The notes under the pieces were generated by a model. It made no database searches, was not told where the DNA came from, and saw only the letters and a program-made list of their open reading frames with translations. From Bacillota bacterium (GTDB lineage Bacteria > Bacillota_I > Bacilli_A > RFN20 > CAG-826), in assembly GCA_030537155.1 (NCBI GenBank), contig JAUNOH010000011.1:1-40809 (forward strand): a DNA stretch of 40,809 bases, read 5' to 3'. Shown here piece by piece: positions 32,183-40,727 of the stretch. How positions within the stretch are numbered: the stretch's first letter is position 1; the number at the start of each line of letters is the position of its first letter. Position numbers and translations under genes: made by a program.

Positions 32183-34522
32183 ATGGATGAATTAGCCAAG
32201 ACCTTACTGGATAAACTGAGTTTGGAAGAGAAGGTGTCGCTTCTCGAGGGCGAGGATTTCTGGAACACCAGATCCCTCCCCGAGAAAAGCGTGCCTTCTT
32301 TTTGTGTGTCCGATGGCCCGAGCGGCCTTAGGAAAATGGAGACCGGGGATGGGATGGGCATCGCCAAAAAGGCTACCTGTTTCCCCTGCCCAGCGAATTT
32401 GGGCAATAGCTTCGATAAGGATTTGGCTAGATTAGTAGGTAGGGCCATTTCCCTCGAGGCAAAGAATAGCGGAGTCGATACCCTCTTAGCCCCCGGGGCC
32501 AACATAAAAAGGAATCCTTTAGGCGGGAGAAGCTTCGAATACCTATCCGAGGACCCCTACCTCTCCGGCATTTTGGCCGGGAGCTACATCCGGGGCGTCC
32601 AGTCCACCGGGATCGGGGCTTGCCTAAAGCATTTTGCCGCGAACTCCCAGGAATATCGGAGGCATAACTCCGACTCCATCGTGGATATGAGGGCCCTGCA
32701 CGAGATTTATCTCCGGCAATTTGAGATCGCCATCAAGACGGGGGAACCGCGGGCCATAATGTGCTCCTACAACAAGATCAACGGGAGCTATGCCTCCGAT
32801 AACGAGTACCTCCTAAAAGAGGTCTTGTTTAAACAATGGGGATACCAGGGTTATGTGATGACCGATTGGGGCGCCTTGGGGGATAAGGAACTGGCCTTAA
32901 AGGCCGGCTGCATCCTCTCGATGCCCGGCGGGAGCCATTATCAGGAAAAGAAACTCGTTGAGGATATCAAGCTCGGGAAATTCGAGGAGTCATACGTCGA
33001 TAAGGCGGCCCTCCGGATAATCGGGGAATCACTATATCTATCAAAGAGCCGTAACGACCCCATCGAATGCGACTACGATGAGCATCATCGGCTGGCCGTC
33101 AGAGCCGCCTCCGCGAGTGCGGTCTTACTCAAAAACGATGGCTTACTGCCGCTTAATTCCTTCGATGACTGCCTTTTCGTGGGTTCTTTATGGAAAAAGC
33201 CCCGTTATCAGGGCGGGGGCTCCTCGAATGTGAATGCCAAAAAGCTCAGCATCCCCCTCGATGAGGTGGGCGAGGTCAGCTATGTCCGCGGTTATAAAGA
33301 TAACGGCGATACCGATGATAGATTGATTGAGGAGGCCTTAGAAGAAGCCTCAAAACACGAGAAGGTCATCCTGATGATCGGCTTGCCCGAGGCCTATGAA
33401 TCCGAGGGGTTCGATAGGAAGGATATGCGCCTGCCTAAGGGACAGCTTAGGCTCATCGAGAGATTAGCCAAGGTCAATCCCAATATCGTGGCCATACTTA
33501 TTTCCGGCTCCCCGGTGGAACTGCCATTTATAGAGGACGTCTCCTCTTTGCTTTATATGGGCTTACCGGGCGAAGGAATAGGCGAGGCCATCAAGCAGCT
33601 TTTGCTGGGGGTTTATAGCCCCTCCGGCCGCCTATCGGAGAGTTGGATGAAGAAGACGGAGGATCTGATCAGCCTCCCCTACTTCGGGAAAGACGTCATC
33701 TCCCCCTACGCCGAATCGCTATATGTCGGGTATAGATATTGCCTATCCGCGGATGTGGAACCGAGGTTTCCCTTTGGTTATGGGTTGAGCTATGCCTCAT
33801 TTGAATATGAAAGCATGAGGATAGACGGCGATAAGGTGTATGTGACCATATCGAATACCTCCCGCGTATCCGGGAATGAGATAGTCCAGGTCTACGTCGA
33901 TAATCCCCAGGATGGGGTATACCGCCCCAAAAGGGAATTACGGGGCTTTACCAAGGTGTTTTTATCACCTGGCGAGAAAAAGGAAGTCGAGATCCAATTG
34001 GATGATAGGTCCTTCATGGTCTACCAGGATGGCTGGAGAAGTGTTAAGGGCACTTATACGGTTGGAGCCGGGAGCTCCTCGGCGGATATCCATTTATCCC
34101 AAAAGATAAAGGTCAAAGGCGAGGAATTAAGCGACGAGGCCCCGGAATGGTACCACCACCCCAATGGCGTACCATCGCTTGATGACTTTGAGAAATTATT
34201 GGGCAGGAAGCTGCCGGTTTATGAAGCCAAAAAGGGCAGTTTCACCATGGACAATTCGTTATCGGAATTGGCCAAGGCCTCCTTTACCTGCAAGGCCTTT
34301 AAGTGGGCGATGGGCATCGCCTTAAGGATGATGTTTAAAGGACCTGGTAAGGCCAATATGGATAACCCGAATTATAGGATGACCGTTGAGGGTTCGATGA
34401 ATAGCTCGATGAGGATGTTAAAGATATCTGGAAGGCTCAATAACCAGATGGTTGAGGGCTTGATTGAGATAGCCAATGGGCACCTGGGAAAAGGGCTGAA
34501 GATGTTTGGGAAGAAGGGGTAG
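32183..34522 (+). CDS. Glycoside hydrolase family 3 (beta-glucosidase-like)
   Basis: A 779-residue GH3 enzyme. The N-terminal barrel has VSDGPSGLRKME, ACLKHFAANSQEYRRHNSDS and the nucleophile Asp in GYVMTDWGALGD at about residue 229. The alpha/beta sandwich domain has SGSPVELPFI and YMGLPGEGIGEAI, then a fibronectin-III-like domain (ISNTSRVSGNEIVQVYVDNP) at about 545-640. The C-terminal 110 residues are an unassigned extension (GRKLPVYEAKKGSFTMDNS). There is no signal peptide, so it is cytoplasmic and probably splits imported beta-glycosides. No ribosome binding site is present; TATAAT (32171-32176) lies exactly 6 nt before the ATG. It likely has its own promoter or is leaderless. Confidence 0.93.
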   Translation: MDELAKTLLDKLSLEEKVSLLEGEDFWNTRSLPEKSVPSFCVSDGPSGLRKMETGDGMGIAKKATCFPCPANLGNSFDKDLARLVGRAISLEAKNSGVDTLLAPGANIKRNPLGGRSFEYLSEDPYLSGILAGSYIRGVQSTGIGACLKHFAANSQEYRRHNSDSIVDMRALHEIYLRQFEIAIKTGEPRAIMCSYNKINGSYASDNEYLLKEVLFKQWGYQGYVMTDWGALGDKELALKAGCILSMPGGSHYQEKKLVEDIKLGKFEESYVDKAALRIIGESLYLSKSRNDPIECDYDEHHRLAVRAASASAVLLKNDGLLPLNSFDDCLFVGSLWKKPRYQGGGSSNVNAKKLSIPLDEVGEVSYVRGYKDNGDTDDRLIEEALEEASKHEKVILMIGLPEAYESEGFDRKDMRLPKGQLRLIERLAKVNPNIVAILISGSPVELPFIEDVSSLLYMGLPGEGIGEAIKQLLLGVYSPSGRLSESWMKKTEDLISLPYFGKDVISPYAESLYVGYRYCLSADVEPRFPFGYGLSYASFEYESMRIDGDKVYVTISNTSRVSGNEIVQVYVDNPQDGVYRPKRELRGFTKVFLSPGEKKEVEIQLDDRSFMVYQDGWRSVKGTYTVGAGSSSADIHLSQKIKVKGEELSDEAPEWYHHPNGVPSLDDFEKLLGRKLPVYEAKKGSFTMDNSLSELAKASFTCKAFKWAMGIALRMMFKGPGKANMDNPNYRMTVEGSMNSSMRMLKISGRLNNQMVEGLIEIANGHLGKGLKMFGKKG

Positions 34523-34584
34523 AAAGAAGGCCCAAACTTATCTATAAAATCACGATAAAAGTTCAATTGCCCGTTAAACAATAT

Positions 34585-36741
34585 TTAGCTAACCCATCCT
34601 GAAGATGTTCCGTTCAAATATGCATACAATCTAAACGTGTATTCGCCCGACGCATAGTCCTCTCCGGTTATGCTGTCTTTAACAACACACGTGAATGTGT
34701 ACTCAACCCAGCAATTTTGTATATTGTCGGCGCCATACCAACTGGTGCCAATACGGCAATCATAGGAAATAGTTGCCGTGGCCTTGCCAAAACTAGGTTC
34801 AGATATATCACTGCACGAAGGCGTGCCATTATCGGCGTAATACGAATCGCCCTTAGCTGTTTGCACACAGGACCAAACGAAGTCGATATTGTCATAATCA
34901 ACAGACAAAACTATTTCGATACTAACGTTGGCCGTTGATTTGTTTTGGCTGCTATATCCAGAGCCTTTGTCTTGGACCGTAGTAAATGTTTTTTTAGCGC
35001 TTTGTATTGCAACCTCGGCATTGCTTTCCCACAAGTTAAATCCCAAATCGCCAGACTCAATCGACGTGCTGGTAAACGTTGTTCCTTTGCCGCTTAGCGT
35101 TGCTGCTTCATCCTCGGAAAATATAGCAATATAAGCTGTTGAATAGATAGTAAAATCCGATGTTTTCGCGCTATCCATAATCAATCCGGATTCTATCTCC
35201 ACGCATTCGGTAAAAACCACCGAATATGAGGCACTTTCTTCAAAAACCAGTTGGGCAGTTCCGGTCAAATTTGACGTCTTAACATATCCGCCAAAAGATC
35301 CTGAAACATTTATTACGCCGTTGTTTACGCAACTGGAAGCAGGCAAGGTAGTCGGATATCTATTAGAACCAGTAAGCCCCAAATATGAGTCAAGGAAACA
35401 GGCACTGCTTGTAATATTACAGACAGCACCCTCGTTAATTTCGAGGCTAGAGCCAGGATAAAACGCCACCTTTAGCGGAAAATTATAGGTTCCGCTCCCC
35501 AATTCAAAATGGTACTTCCAACAAAGGGGGAAATATTTTCCAGAACTAGTGATGTTTGTTGTTCCGAGGATTGTATTCAATTCTAATTTCAAAGTATCGC
35601 TCGCCTCAGAAAAATCTACATTTAAGTCATGGGCTGTAAAGGACCCCTCTACCTTGATATTCGTTATTGCTGCGTTCGTCAAAACTCCATTAACAGTTTT
35701 TGCGGTATTGAGATCGCTGACGGTCAGTCCGGCAGTCCTGTCTCCGATTGTGCAACTAGAAGCAGGCGAGTAATCATATTGAAAAGTTCCGGATGTAAGC
35801 TGGAAGACGGCCGTTTCAGAGGAAGATACAAGCGAGATAGTACCCGGGACCAAGACGTGTCCCAAAGACAAAGTTGAAATGTATATTCCGCAATACACTT
35901 CCATTGATGCTCCGTAAGCTAGCGATACCAAAGTTTGAATATTTGGAAAATCAAAAACGGAGATAGGGAATAACCCTGCTTTGTAATAAGCCTGTACATC
36001 GTTTCCGCCACGATAATCATAGAAGACAATGGGAAGATAAATGGTGGATCCACTATACGAATAAACCCCAGAGGCTTTTATTTCAGCGCTCTCGTCATAT
36101 TCCTTGATGTAGCCCAAGCAATCGATAGTCCCGTAATTCACGATTTTGGAATTGGACATCATACTTATTTGGCAATAGGAACTGCTTGTTTGACCAGCCA
36201 AAGGAACCGATGCGTTCCCAACTATTCCGCCAATTATTAATTTGGCATTGTGATTGGAAGAAGAGCCAATTGTTAACGTCACGCCCTCGTCCAAGATAAC
36301 CTCGGTTTTGAGGTTCGATTTTATCGAGGCCAAATCGTCATCAGCAAAGCCCGTTGTGGTACTCTCGCGGTTTTTATAATCGGTCCCGCTATAAGGCAAA
36401 ATAAGCTGATCAGAGCCTGAGATGGTATGGTTCTCGCTTATGTGTACCTGAGTGGTATTCGGCAGATTGGTTGTATCCCCCACTCCTAATCCAGGCAATA
36501 CGTAAATAGTGTCGGTTCCTGAATTGGAATACGCGTCATCCAATGCCGTATCCAAACTCGTGTAATAAGCCCCGGTCTCGGATATATAGCAAACAGGGAC
36601 TATGGTTTCGCTTTCGCTGAAGGCTCCACTATATTCGGCCCCCTCGCCGTTTTTGATGACCCAGGCAGAATTGGCGACGGATATGGAAAAAACAACGGCT
36701 AAGCCGGCGAAGACCAAACTGCCCAATGTCTTGGGCTTCAT
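34585..36741 (-). CDS. Large exported surface protein of unknown function
   Basis: A 718-residue protein with an N-terminal hydrophobic export segment (LGSLVFAGLAVVFSISVANS) and no lipobox. The remainder is rich in Ser, Thr, Gly and Tyr, with many short beta-strand-like blocks such as LKTEVILDEGVTLTIGSSS and PGSSLEINEGAVCNITSSA, suggesting a parallel beta-helix or repeated beta-sandwich. Two near-C-terminal blocks carry paired Cys (TFTCVVKDS and NIQNCWVEY). No enzyme motif or sortase signal is seen. Base composition is more AT-rich than the neighbouring genes. Its start overlaps the stop of the upstream gene (ATGA), so the two exported proteins are coupled. Confidence 0.72.
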   Translation of the reverse strand: MKPKTLGSLVFAGLAVVFSISVANSAWVIKNGEGAEYSGAFSESETIVPVCYISETGAYYTSLDTALDDAYSNSGTDTIYVLPGLGVGDTTNLPNTTQVHISENHTISGSDQLILPYSGTDYKNRESTTTGFADDDLASIKSNLKTEVILDEGVTLTIGSSSNHNAKLIIGGIVGNASVPLAGQTSSSYCQISMMSNSKIVNYGTIDCLGYIKEYDESAEIKASGVYSYSGSTIYLPIVFYDYRGGNDVQAYYKAGLFPISVFDFPNIQTLVSLAYGASMEVYCGIYISTLSLGHVLVPGTISLVSSSETAVFQLTSGTFQYDYSPASSCTIGDRTAGLTVSDLNTAKTVNGVLTNAAITNIKVEGSFTAHDLNVDFSEASDTLKLELNTILGTTNITSSGKYFPLCWKYHFELGSGTYNFPLKVAFYPGSSLEINEGAVCNITSSACFLDSYLGLTGSNRYPTTLPASSCVNNGVINVSGSFGGYVKTSNLTGTAQLVFEESASYSVVFTECVEIESGLIMDSAKTSDFTIYSTAYIAIFSEDEAATLSGKGTTFTSTSIESGDLGFNLWESNAEVAIQSAKKTFTTVQDKGSGYSSQNKSTANVSIEIVLSVDYDNIDFVWSCVQTAKGDSYYADNGTPSCSDISEPSFGKATATISYDCRIGTSWYGADNIQNCWVEYTFTCVVKDSITGEDYASGEYTFRLYAYLNGTSSGWVS

Positions 36742-37442
36742 GGTAGGTAAACCTCCATGCCAAGGGTAACCCCGCTAAGATAGGGGGCTATGGTTGTAAA
36801 GGTATCGAAATTCTGAAAATTGAAGGAATAAACCAACGTCAGCTGTAATGTGGCAATCTTCGACATATCCGCGAAACCGTTGATCCCGCTTGAGGCGTCG
36901 ATTGTCAGCTTGCCGTCAACGTCCCCATCAGTGGACGAATAGGCAAAAGTATTGCCATAGGAAATCCCGGTCGAGTTCGTGGAGCTAGCCTGATTGACCA
37001 ACGACCCCATCCCGCTGATGGAGACGGCGGAGAAATATTGGGCGAGGTTACAGTTATCGCCCGAGGCGGTAAAGGCAACGCCGATGGTCATGCTGGTCAT
37101 ATTCCCAGATGAATCGGTTTCAAAGAAATCGTAGAGTCCGTCGGCCACCGTTATGGTGAAGGAGACGGATATATCGCCGGAATAGACAACCTTTCCGTCT
37201 TCGACGATCGCATACCCATCGTTGTATTTGCCATAGCTGAAGGTTATCACCTTGTTAGAGAAGCTGACGTACCTGCTGATGTTCTCATCGGTCAAAGACC
37301 CCACCGTGGCGTCGATGCTCATCGAGGCCGAGGTGTTTCCGATAGTGAAAGAGCTGAATCCGACCGATGCCAGGGCAAGGATTCCGAAGAAGCAAAGATA
37401 CGTGGCTGTTGGCAGCGGCCCTCTCTTTCTCATGCGTCGCAT
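36738..37442 (-). CDS. Exported surface protein, possible TasA/camelysin-like
   Basis: A 234-residue protein. The N-terminus is basic (MRRMRKRG) followed by a hydrophobic stretch ending ALASVGFSSFTIGNTSASMS, which resembles the export segment and first strand of TasA/camelysin (M73-like) proteins. The mature part is Ser/Thr/Asp-rich with likely beta structure and no Cys except near SGDNCNLAQY. It is the first gene of the pair with the 718-residue protein. The start is uncertain: 37442 and 37433 are both ATG, neither with a clear Shine-Dalgarno, and an open frame continues upstream. A SipW-type signal peptidase would support the TasA idea, but none is in the window. Confidence 0.65.
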   Translation of the reverse strand: MRRMRKRGPLPTATYLCFFGILALASVGFSSFTIGNTSASMSIDATVGSLTDENISRYVSFSNKVITFSYGKYNDGYAIVEDGKVVYSGDISVSFTITVADGLYDFFETDSSGNMTSMTIGVAFTASGDNCNLAQYFSAVSISGMGSLVNQASSTNSTGISYGNTFAYSSTDGDVDGKLTIDASSGINGFADMSKIATLQLTLVYSFNFQNFDTFTTIAPYLSGVTLGMEVYLP

Positions 37443-37626
37443 TTTAACACGCGCATAAAGCAACGAAACGGGCTCCAAAAGAAGAATGTCAGATGCTGAA
37501 ATCAGTTGATGTTCATTGAGTTGGATTGTGTCGATGTTTTGTGGGTTTTTGCTACATTTTGCCCGTTTTATCGCACAGCATTTTCCTTCAGCCATAAACC
37601 CGTATTCATGATTGCTTTCGCGACAA

Positions 37627-37647
37627 CAAAAAAGGGGCCGAAGCCCC
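37627..37647 (-). terminator. Terminator after the tetR gene
   Basis: On the minus strand GGGGC, loop TTCG, GCCCC and then seven T-rich bases: a textbook tetraloop terminator 17 nt past the stop. Confidence 0.9.
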
Positions 37648-37663
37648 GTTAGCTAAAACCTTA

Positions 37664-38176
37664 TCAGACGTTCTCCAAAGCCTTGAGCAGCTTAATCATC
37701 TCCCGCTTTTCCTCGGGGGTGATCTGGCCGCGCTTATCGAAGAGAATCTGGGCCATGCCGCCGATGGCGAAGGTGACCTTGGTCTGATTTAGTTCATAAT
37801 CGACCGTGTCGAAGGCGATCTTCAGGCAATCGGCGATGAGTTGGCTCATCTTCGAAGCCAATCCACGGGCCTTCAATAAAGTTAGAACCTGGTAGTTCTC
37901 GGCAGCCGTCTTCTCGAGGCCCTCAAAGAACTTCTCGGGATTCGAGAATAGGTAATTGCCGGTCGAGAACTCCTTGACCAGCTTGACCATGAATTCCTTG
38001 AATAGGCTATTCTCCAGCTCATCGATGGAAGAGTAATGCCGGTAGAATGTGGCGCGGTTAACCCCACTTTCGAGGCAGATGGCTTTGATGGGGGGCTGTT
38101 GCGACATGTTCGCGAAAGCCTCAGTGAAATAAGCCCTTTTAATGGCCGCTTCACTGGCTTCGTAGCGCTTGTCCAT
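37664..38176 (-). CDS. TetR-family transcriptional regulator
   Basis: A 170-residue regulator with an N-terminal TetR helix-turn-helix (AFANMSQQPPIKAICLESGV, NRATFYRHYSSIDELENSL) and a helical ligand-binding domain. I start it at 38176 because AGGAGG lies exactly 6 nt upstream of that ATG, while the ATG two codons earlier is adjacent to the AGGAGG and cannot use it. It diverges from the glycolipid glycosyltransferase gene; the 117-bp spacer contains a hairpin and an ATATAT palindrome that may be operators. Control of the glycosyltransferase is plausible. Confidence 0.9.
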   Translation of the reverse strand: MDKRYEASEAAIKRAYFTEAFANMSQQPPIKAICLESGVNRATFYRHYSSIDELENSLFKEFMVKLVKEFSTGNYLFSNPEKFFEGLEKTAAENYQVLTLLKARGLASKMSQLIADCLKIAFDTVDYELNQTKVTFAIGGMAQILFDKRGQITPEEKREMIKLLKALENV

Positions 38177-38255
38177 AGGCATCCTCCTGCAAATTTATGC
38201 TATAAGTCTTGTCATTTTTCGCATATATGTCAAACGATTGGGGTCCATTGGGACT

Positions 38256-38274
38256 CGAAGGTTTTTCACCTTCG
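38256..38274 (+). promoter_or_regulatory. Inverted repeat upstream of the glycosyltransferase gene
   Basis: CGAAGGT and ACCTTCG form a perfect 7-bp inverted repeat around TTTTC, followed by TAGAAT at 38278-38283. It could be a TetR-family operator next to the -10 box or an RNA hairpin if transcription starts earlier. Confidence 0.5.
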
Positions 38275-38293
38275 GGGTAGAATAGGCCCGAAA

Positions 38294-39313
38294 ATGAAGA
38301 CTTTGATTTATTTCCAGGACGCGGACACCTTCACCACCAGCGGAATCGGCCGGGCCATGTCCCACCAATTGAGGGCTTGCGAGCTTTCAGGCGTCGAGAC
38401 GACGATCGATAAAAACGACAGTTACGATTTGGCCCACATCAACACCTATTTCGGCAAGTCCAAGAAGCTGCTTAACAAGTGCAAAGCAAAGGGCATACCC
38501 GTCATCGTTCACGGCCACAGCACCTATGAGGATTTCCGTAACTCCTTCAAGTGCTGGCAACTAGCCGCCTTGGTCTATGACCACGACCTCAAATACATGT
38601 ACTCCCGGGCCGATATGATCATCGCCCCCACCACTTACGCGGCCAAGCTCATCGAGAGCTACCCGTTCAAGAAAACCGACAAGATATTGGCCATCTCCAA
38701 CGGCATCGACATAAAGGCCTACGCCGAGGACAAAGAGGCCCAGAGGCAATTCAGGGAGCGTTTCTCGATCGCCGAGGGCGAGCCCTTCGTCATGGGGGTC
38801 GGCTTCCCCTTCCAAAGGAAAGGCATCATCGACTTCTTCGAGGTCGCCAGATCCTTCCCCGACATCAAGTTCATCTGGTTCGGGCACCTTCAGAGGATAT
38901 TGACCAACGAGAAGATCGCCAGGGCCATCAGGAAGCGCCCCAAAAACGCGATCATGGCCGGATATTGCAAAGGGAACATCATCCACGGCGCCTTCCAAAG
39001 CGCCACCTGCCTCTTCTTCCCCTCCTACGAGGAGACCGAGGGGATCGTCGTCTTGGAGGCCTTAGCCAGCAGATGCCCCCTCATCATCCGCGACATCGGG
39101 GTGTATGGGGATTGGCTGAGCGATGGAGTCGATTGCCATAAGGGCAAAGACAACACCCAATTCGCCAATCACATCAAATCGCTTTTGGAAAAAGGCGAGG
39201 ATCCCCAAATACTGGAAAATGGTTTCCAAGTGGCCAAGGCCAGAGATCTCCCGATCGTCGGCGAGCAGCTTAAGCAAGCCTACGCCAGCCTATTGGAGAG
39301 CAAGGCGAAATAA
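38294..39313 (+). CDS. GT4 glycosyltransferase, CpoA/LafB-like glycolipid synthase
   Basis: A 339-residue GT-B enzyme. N-terminal MKTLIYFQDADTFTTSGIGR, HINTYFGKS and VHGHSTYEDFRNSFK, then GVGFPFQRKGIIDFFEV, KFIWFGHL and the donor-binding FFPSYEETEGIVVLEALAS (EX7E-type). This set matches the Firmicute CpoA/LafB family that adds a second sugar to monoglycosyl-diacylglycerol, so it is probably a membrane-peripheral glycolipid synthase (anchor of lipoteichoic acid or bilayer tuning). I start at 38294: the open frame upstream to 38036 crosses the tetR gene. No clear Shine-Dalgarno; TAGAAT lies 10 nt before the ATG. The divergent TetR gene is a likely regulator. Confidence 0.87.
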   Translation: MKTLIYFQDADTFTTSGIGRAMSHQLRACELSGVETTIDKNDSYDLAHINTYFGKSKKLLNKCKAKGIPVIVHGHSTYEDFRNSFKCWQLAALVYDHDLKYMYSRADMIIAPTTYAAKLIESYPFKKTDKILAISNGIDIKAYAEDKEAQRQFRERFSIAEGEPFVMGVGFPFQRKGIIDFFEVARSFPDIKFIWFGHLQRILTNEKIARAIRKRPKNAIMAGYCKGNIIHGAFQSATCLFFPSYEETEGIVVLEALASRCPLIIRDIGVYGDWLSDGVDCHKGKDNTQFANHIKSLLEKGEDPQILENGFQVAKARDLPIVGEQLKQAYASLLESKAK

Positions 39314-39329
39314 TTTCCCAAAAGGCCTC

Positions 39330-39359
39330 CCCCGCCTTCGCGGCATAGCACCGGCGGGG
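39330..39359. terminator. GC-rich hairpin between the glycosyltransferase gene and the toxin-like module
   Basis: CCCCGCC (39330-39336) and GGCGGGG (39353-39359) form a perfect 7-bp stem. On the minus strand a short CCTTTT follows, and on the plus strand no T run. It may end the toxin-like transcript. Confidence 0.45.
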
Positions 39360-39412
39360 TGCCATTTATCCGTGGGGTGTGCTAAGATTAATTCGTGTTT
39401 TGTGGAGCTAGC

Positions 39413-39437
39413 CCTTGCGGACTAGCCCCTTTTTTTA
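39413..39437 (+). terminator. Terminator on the plus strand overlapping the toxin-like gene end
   Basis: GGAGCTAG and CTAGCCCC (one mismatch) form a stem followed by seven T on the plus strand. It lies 100 nt past the glycosyltransferase stop, opposite the 3' end of the toxin-like gene. It could end the glycosyltransferase mRNA or a short antisense RNA. Confidence 0.7.
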
Positions 39438-39542
39438 TTCGTCGTCCCTATGGAGGCTTACGACGAACCAAAGCACGGTTACCAAGGCCAGAGCCAATTC
39501 CGCGACCGCGGATATCAGCTCGGCCAATTCGCCGAGGTCCAT
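39435..39542 (-). CDS. 35-residue hydrophobic peptide, type I toxin-like
   Basis: A 35-residue peptide with an acidic N-terminus (MDLGELAEL), one hydrophobic helix (ALALVTVLWFVVSL) and a charged tail HRDDE. That layout is shared by the small holin-like/TxpA-type toxins of type I toxin-antitoxin loci in Firmicutes. GGGGG lies 7 nt upstream of the ATG as a strong ribosome binding site, and the 22-residue frame at 39557-39625 ends just before it. Its 3' end overlaps a plus-strand terminator, so an antisense RNA could pair with it. It should insert in the membrane. Confidence 0.6.
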   Translation of the reverse strand: MDLGELAELISAVAELALALVTVLWFVVSLHRDDE

Positions 39543-39556
39543 TCCCGGACCCCCTT

Positions 39557-39625
39557 TCACCCGCCGCTCCCCACGGTGGCTTTGGCGGCCAATTTGGTGG
39601 TGACATACGAATATGCCTCCACCAT
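39557..39625 (-). CDS. 22-residue leader peptide upstream of the toxin-like gene
   Basis: A short frame reading MVEAYSYVTTKLAAKATVGS plus GG. Its stop codon lies within the ribosome binding site of the 35-residue gene (GGGTGAAAGGGGG), which suggests translational coupling, as in type I toxin loci that carry a leader. No Shine-Dalgarno precedes it. It may be a translated leader or simply structured RNA. Confidence 0.4.
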   Translation of the reverse strand: MVEAYSYVTTKLAAKATVGSGG

Positions 39626-39670
39626 AAGGTAGCCGCGGAAATCGAAATTGTGACAAAACTCGTGGAAAAA

Positions 39671-39718
39671 ATAAAAACCGCCCAGCTTCGACCTATGGTC
39701 GAGAAAAACTGGGCGGCT
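39671..39718 (-). terminator. Terminator after the degV gene
   Basis: On the minus strand CCGCCCAG and CTGGGCGG enclose an inner TCGACC/GGTCGA hairpin and are followed by TTTTTATTTTTT. It is a long, strong terminator just past the degV stop. Confidence 0.85.
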
Positions 39719-39723
39719 ATCGT

Positions 39724-40566
39724 TTAATCGGCGTAGAAGAACATCAATCCGTTCGCCTCCGGCCCAGCGTGGTAGCCGTTGATGACGTTGACGGGGAAGG
39801 AATAGATCTCCTGGAAACCAAACTCCTTCAATTGTTTTAAGACATCCTCCAGTATCTTCGGATCGATGCTGGAATAGTTATAGAAGCAACGGGTTTTGTC
39901 GATCGGGCGATGGGAGTTCAATAGGTCCTTGATGTAGTTATTGAGGCATCTGGCGTAGGGACCGATGTATTTTTTGCCGACCGTGAATTTGCCGTCTTTA
40001 TCCGGGACGATGATCGGGCGGATCTTCAATAAGGTGGCCCCGATGGCTGCTAGTTTCGAGCAGCGGCCACCCTTATAGAGATAGTAAGTCGTCCCGATGA
40101 ACATCGAGCCCTGGAAGGCCTTCTTCTTTTCCTCTAGCAGGGAGCAGATCTCCTCAAAGCTTTTGCCCTCCTTCTCCCATTGCTGGGCGAAGAGGACGTA
40201 CATGGCGATGGTGCCGGAGGTGAAGCGGGAATCGAAGACGTAGATGTCGGGGTCCCCGTTGGCGGCCGCGCAGGCGTTTTGATAGCCGGAGGATAATCCG
40301 CTGGAGATGGTGAAGTGGATGATCTTCTCGTGGCTTTCCTTAAGTTTGGCGAAATGCTTTTCGGCCTCGTCGATGTTGACGGCCGAGGTGTGGCAGAGGT
40401 TGCCGGTGCTCTTGGTGAATTCCCAGCACTCCGGGAGGGAGATCTCGTCGGCCCTAAATTGCTCGCCGCCTTTCTCAATATGGAAATGAAGGAGGTTGAT
40501 GCCCCACTTCTGTTGGTATTCGACTGGGAGGTCGATGGTGTCTTCGGCTGAATATCCGATGCTCAT
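39724..40566 (-). CDS. degV: DegV-family fatty-acid-binding protein
   Basis: A 280-residue DegV/FakB-type protein. The fatty-acid carboxylate-binding Ser lies in FTISSGLSSGYQNA (about 88-101), the Thr site in NLCHTSAVNIDEA, and the family KGGRCSKL block is at about 165. FakB proteins present exogenous fatty acids to a FakA kinase for phosphorylation. The N-terminus MSIGYSAEDTIDLPVEY is shorter than in some FakB proteins but holds the expected acidic pair. AAGGAG precedes the ATG. Single-gene transcript with its own terminator. Confidence 0.92.
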   Translation of the reverse strand: MSIGYSAEDTIDLPVEYQQKWGINLLHFHIEKGGEQFRADEISLPECWEFTKSTGNLCHTSAVNIDEAEKHFAKLKESHEKIIHFTISSGLSSGYQNACAAANGDPDIYVFDSRFTSGTIAMYVLFAQQWEKEGKSFEEICSLLEEKKKAFQGSMFIGTTYYLYKGGRCSKLAAIGATLLKIRPIIVPDKDGKFTVGKKYIGPYARCLNNYIKDLLNSHRPIDKTRCFYNYSSIDPKILEDVLKQLKEFGFQEIYSFPVNVINGYHAGPEANGLMFFYAD

Positions 40567-40727
40567 TGTTGTCTCCTTAAATGTGTATGTATATATGGGT
40601 GAATTGATAGTTCTGGGCCCAAACGGGCAGAGCGATATATTAGACTAGTTGAACAAAATTGCTACATATTTCGCTAAATAGTGCAAAAAATCCTACATTT
40701 AGGCATCACCGGGTAGCCTTTTAACGA

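Noticed and set aside
38036..38293. An 86-codon N-terminal extension of the glycosyltransferase
   Set aside because: It crosses the divergent tetR gene and the promoter region; the enzyme family starts at MKTLIYF.
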